Source of the DNA: Thermoplasmatota archaeon
GTDB lineage: Archaea > Thermoplasmatota > E2 > DHVEG-1
DNA length: 18,456 bases
Direction of reading: 5' to 3'
Assembly: GCA_030612095.1 (NCBI GenBank)
Contig: JAUWOO010000017.1
Span: forward strand, 1-18,456
The notes beneath the pieces are model-generated. The model was not told the origin of the DNA, did not search any database, and worked only from the letters and a program-made list of their open reading frames with translations. The position numbers and the translations under genes were made by a program. Shown here one piece after another: positions 14,243 through 18,456 of the stretch. The number at the start of each line of letters is the position of its first letter. The stretch's first letter is position 1.

Positions 14243-14809
14243 ATGGGTCATATGATAAATGCAAGTTTGTTTGAGAAATTGAGAATGATTTTTAGAAAAA
14301 AACGGATATTTATTACTGCTGACCATCATTTTTATCATGAAAATATCATCAAATATTGCAATCGCCCCTTCAAATCTGCTGAAGAAATGAATAGTTGTAT
14401 GATTCACAGATGGAATAGTGTTGTGTCTGAGAAGGATATCGTGTATCATCTAGGTGATTTTGCATTAGCAAGAAACTTTGATCAAGTTAAAATAATTAAA
14501 GACCAACTTAAGGGCAAAATAATATTAATTCCTGGAAATCATGATAATATCTCTCGTCTTAGAAAATCTGGTATTGATGTTTCAAATTCTGATGCCATTA
14601 TCATTGGAAATCTTATCCTGTCACATAGACCATTAGAACATGTTGAAAATGGTTTTGTTAATGTTCATGGTCATATTCATGAAAAGCCAACGTGGGGTAG
14701 ACGAATTAATGCTTCAGTAGATAAAACTGATTTCGAACCTCAGTCTATTGAGAAATATTTTGAAGAGGCAAGAAAACTCCTGATTTTCCGAACGACCAGT
14801 AAAGATTAA
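14243..14809 (+). CDS. Calcineurin-like metallophosphoesterase, small phage/bacterial type
   Basis: This 188-residue protein has a complete binuclear metal site: Asp27-x-His29 in ITADHHFYHENII, the GD pair (71-72) in VYHLGDFAL, GNHD (98-101), SHRP with His128, and GHIH (143-146). The extended block AD.HF.H.NII.YC.RPF with the later NASVD near residue 156 marks a compact family common in phages and mobile regions, thought to act on phosphomonoesters or phosphodiesters. The substrate is unknown. MGHMINASLFEKLR forms a short N-terminal extension before the first strand, so an alternative start at the second Met is possible. The leaderless promoter suggests it is expressed separately from the upstream cassette. 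Confidence 0.9.
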   Translation: MGHMINASLFEKLRMIFRKKRIFITADHHFYHENIIKYCNRPFKSAEEMNSCMIHRWNSVVSEKDIVYHLGDFALARNFDQVKIIKDQLKGKIILIPGNHDNISRLRKSGIDVSNSDAIIIGNLILSHRPLEHVENGFVNVHGHIHEKPTWGRRINASVDKTDFEPQSIEKYFEEARKLLIFRTTSKD

Positions 14810-14856
14810 TTACGTTGATCTTATATCATATATGAAGCACTTAAAGGGAGGTTTTA

Positions 14857-15531
14857 GTGAGCCTAAGAGATGAGATTATGATCAAAGAAAAGTTTACCTG
14901 CAGACACTGCGGAATCCCAATAGGTGAGCATAACCAGTACCTGCATGACGGGATGTGCAATGAATGTTTCTTTGAATTGTACTTCCCTGAAGATGCCCAG
15001 ATATATGAACTGGATATTCAAAAACTTTCGCAGATATGCAAGATGGAAAAAAAAGAAAATCTGGGACTCAGGGATTTCATAAAATCTGGAAGACTCGATC
15101 AAAAAGAATTTGCTACTATTGTAAAAGAGGTGGCAGAAAAGATAGATTGTACAACCTGTGGGAATTGTTGTAGAGTTTTAAAAACGACTTTAAGCAAGGA
15201 GGATATAGACAGGATAGCACGTCATCTCCACATGCCAGTTGAGGATTTCATCGAGGAACATATAACTAAAAATGCCGAGGGCGTATATGAAGTAAAACAT
15301 GTGCCTTGTAGCTTTTTACAGAAAGATAATACTTGTCAAATCTATGAAGTACGACCTGAAGAATGCAGGGGATATCCTCATCTCGATAAAGATGTGACAA
15401 CGAGATGTATCCAATTTTTTGCGAATGCAGAAGTTTGCCCCATCGTGTTTAATGCGCTCGAGAATGCAAAAGGGGTATTTTTGGAGGATATCTATGATTT
15501 CGAGATCTCAGATGAAGGAGGGGAACTATGA
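14857..15531 (+). CDS. YkgJ-like CxxCxxCC metal-binding protein with N-terminal zinc ribbon
   Basis: Two metal modules are visible in 224 residues. Residues 15-37 form a zinc ribbon (C15-x2-C18 ... C34-x2-C37). Residues 98-194 form the YkgJ/Fe-S oxidoreductase-like domain. It has C98-x2-C101-x2-C104-C105, then PCSFL with C151, NTCQIYEVRPEECRGYP with C160 and C170, and further cysteines at 184 and 194. Family members are thought to bind zinc or an iron-sulfur cluster; the function is not established. The start is GTG after a strong AAAGGGAGG ribosome site at 14844-14851. Its stop overlaps the start of the next gene by four bases (ATGA), so the two proteins are probably made together. A TATA-like run (TTATATCATATATG) precedes the ribosome site. 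Confidence 0.85.
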   Translation: MSLRDEIMIKEKFTCRHCGIPIGEHNQYLHDGMCNECFFELYFPEDAQIYELDIQKLSQICKMEKKENLGLRDFIKSGRLDQKEFATIVKEVAEKIDCTTCGNCCRVLKTTLSKEDIDRIARHLHMPVEDFIEEHITKNAEGVYEVKHVPCSFLQKDNTCQIYEVRPEECRGYPHLDKDVTTRCIQFFANAEVCPIVFNALENAKGVFLEDIYDFEISDEGGEL

Positions 15532-16397
15532 GATTAGGAAAAAAAGACATAGAAGAATTTTTCATGCTCCATAAATCGTTATTACTTCACGTTAACAACA
15601 AGAAACATCTGATCAAAGGGCTTTCTTCCATTTCTGATTTACAGATAGCACATTTCGAGAAAATTGCTGAACTACGAAACATGGTGGTGAACGACCTAAC
15701 CTTAATTGACTCATTTATCAAAGAAAATCCATTTGAATTCACCGACACGGAATTAAAAACCATTGAATGCTGGAAAGAAGGAATTTTTGATACATTCCTC
15801 ATTGTAAAATATGAGAAGGATATAGCAATTTTTTATCACCCAGAGACAAAAAAATGCTATGGGGTCTTATCGTTAAATGATCAACTTGAGGACATGCTTG
15901 GGCCCTACATCCCAAGAATTGTCCAGGCATGGCTTATATCTTTTAAGGATAGAATAATTTATGATGGGCTTATTGCACCTTACAATATTACTGTAGGGCG
16001 AGGCATGGGGAAAAACCTTCGGGCAGAATATGAAGAGGTAATTGTTAAACATGGTGTGTTAACTTCATTTGATCCAAAGGAAGAGACACAAAGTTCGGAT
16101 GAGGAACTGCTTAAATTCTATATGAAATCTGAGACTAATCGGGATAGGTTTTGGGAAGAAATTGAAACATTGAGGACGAAAAACTCTCAGCTAGAAGCAC
16201 GTTACCATCAAGAACATGGGAGAGTTTTATCCAGTAAACTAAAAAGAAAACTGAAAGAGATCAGTGCAACAGGACATTTCGCCATTGTTGATAACGTTAT
16301 TGTTGCGAGTGCACCAACAAAAAAAGAGCTAGACGCACGAGTAACTGAAATAATACCTGAAAAGAAAAAAGAATGGGTACACTGGTTTAAGATATAA
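15528..16397 (+). CDS. Unrecognised protein, coupled to the YkgJ-like gene
   Basis: I do not recognise the 289-residue protein as a whole. The N-terminal 75 residues (DIEEFFMLHKSLLLHVNNKK...) are helical. A central alpha/beta part follows (TFLIVKYEKDIAIFYHP through KDRIIYDGLIAPYNITVG). A charged helical stretch at about 195-245 (DEELLKFYMKSETNRDRFWEEIETL) could be a short coiled coil. The end, GHFAIVDNVIVASAPTKKELDARV, resembles the small DUF5678-type strand-helix unit. There are no membrane segments and no cysteine cluster. Translational coupling to the metal-binding protein upstream, and a third gene 43 bases downstream, suggest a conserved functional set of unknown purpose. Confidence 0.8.
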   Translation: MRLGKKDIEEFFMLHKSLLLHVNNKKHLIKGLSSISDLQIAHFEKIAELRNMVVNDLTLIDSFIKENPFEFTDTELKTIECWKEGIFDTFLIVKYEKDIAIFYHPETKKCYGVLSLNDQLEDMLGPYIPRIVQAWLISFKDRIIYDGLIAPYNITVGRGMGKNLRAEYEEVIVKHGVLTSFDPKEETQSSDEELLKFYMKSETNRDRFWEEIETLRTKNSQLEARYHQEHGRVLSSKLKRKLKEISATGHFAIVDNVIVASAPTKKELDARVTEIIPEKKKEWVHWFKI

Positions 16398-16440
16398 AAT
16401 TAAATCCCAGGTGGAAACTTACCTGATGGAGGAATAGATT

Positions 16441-16863
16441 GTGCCATCACAGAAACAATGGACTTTTAATCCGAATGTCGGAGGAATAAAAATTCCTGAA
16501 GTTGTCAAGCGTGAGGTGATCCGGCGTGTTATAGAAACGGCTGAGAAACATTTCAAGGGTAGGTATACTCGCTTGAAAATCTACTTCAAAAACCAATTTT
16601 GTTATATTGACGTGTTTACCGAGCCAAAAGTTACTGAGAACTGGCCTCCAAAGGATTGGCCTGAGTCACGGGAAGAATATATTAATCGCATCAGGAACAC
16701 ACCGACTCATTTATGCCGTCTTCGATATTTTGGAGAAGATCGATGGGGTTATGCATTTTATACCTACAGCAATGAGAAATATGAATTATGTGTTTACCCC
16801 AATGGAGAGTATTTTGGGAAACCCGAGGATGCATTCCTTGCATCAGCTGAAGTTTATTGCTAG
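16441..16863 (+). CDS. Conserved hypothetical protein, 140 aa
   Basis: Unrecognised, but it looks like a compact conserved domain. It starts MPSQKQWTFNPNVGGIKIP, continues with a helix (VVKREVIRRVIETAEKHFKG) and strands (RLKIYFKNQFCYIDVFTEP), then a tryptophan/proline segment (NWPPKDWPESREEYINRI). The end is THLCRLRYFGEDRWGYAFYTYSNEKYEL followed by a PEDAF helix. Similar short proteins occur in bacteria and archaea without known function, as far as I recall. The start is GTG with GGAGG eight bases upstream. The gene is third in the set begun by the YkgJ-like gene, and its stop overlaps the stop of the convergent ATPase gene (CTAG). Confidence 0.82.
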   Translation: MPSQKQWTFNPNVGGIKIPEVVKREVIRRVIETAEKHFKGRYTRLKIYFKNQFCYIDVFTEPKVTENWPPKDWPESREEYINRIRNTPTHLCRLRYFGEDRWGYAFYTYSNEKYELCVYPNGEYFGKPEDAFLASAEVYC

Positions 16864-18140
16864 GTTAGCAACCATTTCCAAAGAGGAACAAACTCTATTT
16901 CATTTCCTTCTATCGTTTCTTTTGCTTCATAATCTTGTGTAATAATGAGCCCCTTCTTAACATTGAATTTCTCCATCGCTTCAACTAGGCCGTTAACCTC
17001 TCTTTCTTTACTAGTTTTAAGATTGTAAGATACCTGAATCACCTGTTCTACGATGCCCTTATTCTGAATTATAAAATCACATTCACCTTTATTTTTCCAG
17101 TAGTAAATATCCATACCAGATCGTTTTAGATGAGTAAATACCATATTCTCATAGATTTTGCCCGTATCCTCTGAAAAAACAAAACCAACAATTCTTCTTA
17201 TACCTGGATCAATACAATAAATTTTTTTTGGATTTACAAATTGTTTTTTAAGTGAATATGCAAGAATATTGATGACAAAGATCAAATATGCATCCTCAAG
17301 ATAACGTGTATATTCTCCTACAGTATCAGTAGATAATTCACAAAATGCGCCTAGTTTACCATAGTTAACGTATGCTGAGATGTTCTGTAAATACCATTTT
17401 ATCAATCTATCAAGTTTTTCAACATTGCGGATACTTTTCCTTTTTACTATATCTCTATAAAGTATGGATTCGAAGTAGAATCGTAACAACTCCTCTTTGC
17501 GGTCTTTGTCATTTTCCAAGACTATCTCAGGGAATCCACCAAATTCCACATATGAGGTGAGTAGATTTCTCAAAGTATTTTTCTGTTTAATTACATCTGT
17601 TTCGTTTTCTATTGTTACATTATTCGCTCTTAAAAATTCCCTGAAACTAAAAGGAAACAACTCAAAATAGGCAAAACGTCCCGTGAGCAAATAACTCAAT
17701 TCTTCTTTCAGTAAGGATGCATTGGATCCAGAAATGAATATCTTTTTGTTTTTATGTTCAAGGTCATAAATTCTCTTCAGGGTTTTCTGCCATTCCGGTA
17801 TCTCATGTATTTCATCTATAAAAACAAAGATTTTTCCTTGGGGGTTTTTCCATTTATAGTATTCATCCAATGAAGTGTTTATCAATTCTTTTTTATCAAC
17901 TCGATCATCGTCAGCCTTGATGAAAAATATATTGTTGCGATCAACTTTCTTCTCGTTTATAAGATAATCTATGATCTCAAAAAGCAAGGTAGTTTTTCCA
18001 CTTCTCCTCGCACCCAATATGGCAATAATTTCTTTTCTTTCAATCCATTTTTTAACATGTGTAAACAGATCTCTTTTAACTTTTTGGAAACCATATTTTT
18101 CTTCCCACCAAGGGTTCCACTCAAAAAGTATCTCGTTCAT
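16860..18140 (-). CDS. AAA ATPase with C-terminal DUF4143 domain
   Basis: A large archaeal/bacterial ATPase family (AAA_14 plus DUF4143). Numbering from the ATG: Walker A GARRSGKTT at 43-51, Walker B-type IFVFIDEIHEIPEWQ, sensor-like IFISGSNASLL, LLTGRFAYFELFPFSFREFL, YVEFGGFPEIV and LYRDIVKRKSIRN. The C-terminal part has a winged-helix-like region and a degenerate nuclease-like domain, YYWKNKGECDFIIQNKGIVEQVIQV. The length of 426 residues is normal. A GTG one codon upstream (18143) is in frame; the ATG is preferred because the TATA box predicts a leaderless start beside it. The cellular role of the family is unclear; members are frequent in genomes with many mobile genes. Its 3' end is duplicated at the right edge of the window. 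Confidence 0.92.
   Translation of the reverse strand: MNEILFEWNPWWEEKYGFQKVKRDLFTHVKKWIERKEIIAILGARRSGKTTLLFEIIDYLINEKKVDRNNIFFIKADDDRVDKKELINTSLDEYYKWKNPQGKIFVFIDEIHEIPEWQKTLKRIYDLEHKNKKIFISGSNASLLKEELSYLLTGRFAYFELFPFSFREFLRANNVTIENETDVIKQKNTLRNLLTSYVEFGGFPEIVLENDKDRKEELLRFYFESILYRDIVKRKSIRNVEKLDRLIKWYLQNISAYVNYGKLGAFCELSTDTVGEYTRYLEDAYLIFVINILAYSLKKQFVNPKKIYCIDPGIRRIVGFVFSEDTGKIYENMVFTHLKRSGMDIYYWKNKGECDFIIQNKGIVEQVIQVSYNLKTSKEREVNGLVEAMEKFNVKKGLIITQDYEAKETIEGNEIEFVPLWKWLLT
16901..17018 (+). repeat. 118-base direct repeat, copy inside the ATPase gene
   Basis: Every base from 16901 to 17018 matches 18242-18359 by hand comparison (offset 1341). This copy encodes part of the ATPase C-terminus, from KTSKEREVNG to KETIEG. 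Weaker identity continues at 16863-16879, which matches 18232-18248 with one mismatch, once a 28-base gap is allowed. Confidence 0.95.
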
Positions 18141-18163
18141 CACTCTATTATAAACGAATGAAA

Positions 18164-18171
18164 CTTATAAA
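18164..18171 (-). promoter_or_regulatory. Candidate TATA box of the DUF4143 ATPase gene
   Basis: Minus-strand TTTATAAG within GATTTATAAGTTTC, centred about 27 bases upstream of the ATG at 18140; no Shine-Dalgarno is visible there, consistent with a leaderless message. Confidence 0.55.
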
Positions 18172-18233
18172 TCTTTCGAATATAATCGATTGAATTCTGA
18201 TGAAGATTCAAAAAGTCGAAGTTAGTTAAGTGG

Positions 18234-18455
18234 TTAACAACCATTTCCTTCTATCGTTTCTTTTGCTTCATAATCTTGTGTAATAATGAGCCCCTTCTTA
18301 ACATTGAATTTCTCCATCGCTTCAACTAGGCCGTTAACCTCTCTTTCTTTACTAGTTTTTACTAATCCATATTTTTTAATAATTCTTATACATGTCACGT
18401 ATAATCTATGCGTCTGGTTTAGAATTTGTTGTAAAACAGAAAGTTCCCCTGGATC
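18234..18455 (-). pseudogene. Chimeric partial ORF: unknown N-terminal part fused to a duplicated ATPase C-terminus
   Basis: Reading the minus strand from the window edge gives an open frame of 73 residues. The first 31 (DPGELSVLQQILNQTHRLYV... IIKKYGLV) are unlike the ATPase. They have a helix-turn-helix-like look, but I do not recognise them. From KTSKEREVNG onward the protein is identical to the ATPase through KETIEGN, because the junction happens to keep frame. A 28-base deletion then shifts the frame and it stops after GC. The gene continues beyond the window, so its start and full identity are unseen. It is either a remnant of a second, broken ATPase copy that recombined into another gene, or a real gene whose 3' end was replaced. 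Confidence 0.55.
18242..18359 (+). repeat. 118-base direct repeat, partial ATPase copy at the right edge
   Basis: Identical to 16901-17018. On its left it lacks 28 bases relative to the intact gene. The deletion lies between two CATTTCC words (16873-16879 and 16901-16907 in the intact copy), of which only one remains. On its right, identity stops after ACTAGTTTT. Confidence 0.95.
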
Positions 18456-18456
18456 A

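Overview
The window looks archaeal. It has low GC. Several genes or operons begin at, or within a few bases of, a predicted transcription start, with an A/T-rich TATA-like box centred about 25-30 bases upstream of the ATG (before 7560, 13103, 13414, 14243 and 18140). Internal operon genes instead carry Shine-Dalgarno sites such as GAGGTGAT and GGGAGG. The cobalamin-dependent mutase is split into large and small subunits, as is common in archaea. A Thermoplasmatota-like or other euryarchaeal fermenter or acyl-CoA oxidiser would fit, but the sequence alone does not fix the lineage.

Layout. Positions 2-301 hold the 3' end of a rhodanese-domain gene. Positions 451-7016 are a tight minus-strand operon of six genes: acyl-CoA dehydrogenase, AMP-forming acyl-CoA synthetase, ETF beta, ETF alpha, a DUF6125-like cysteine-rich protein, and a 4-hydroxybutyryl-CoA dehydratase/HpaB-superfamily protein that appears to lack the known catalytic residues. 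A small unrecognised ORF follows. Positions 7560-11126 are a plus-strand operon: cob(I)alamin adenosyltransferase, mutase large subunit, mutase B12-binding subunit and a MeaB-type GTPase chaperone. The large subunit carries Phe89 and Gln207 in place of Tyr89 and Arg207 of methylmalonyl-CoA mutase, so it reads as an isobutyryl-CoA mutase, not a methylmalonyl-CoA mutase. Together the two divergent operons suggest a pathway that activates a short-chain acid, interconverts isobutyryl-CoA and n-butyryl-CoA, and dehydrogenates the product with electrons passing to ETF.

From about 11.1 kb the window becomes accessory DNA. First comes an AbiE-type (type IV) toxin-antitoxin pair on the minus strand, flanked by related imperfect palindromic repeats and driven by a promoter with a perfect operator-like palindrome. 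Next is a plus-strand cassette: a VapB-like antitoxin, a C-terminally truncated RelE-like ORF and a STAS-like DUF4325 protein. Then come a calcineurin-like metallophosphoesterase and a three-gene set (a YkgJ-like CxxCxxCC protein with an N-terminal zinc ribbon, followed by two unrecognised proteins). The last complete gene is a minus-strand DUF4143 AAA ATPase. At the right edge, 118 bases from the 3' end of that ATPase gene are present a second time, fused in frame to unrelated coding sequence. This indicates recent rearrangement.

No tRNA, rRNA, CRISPR array or transposase was recognised.
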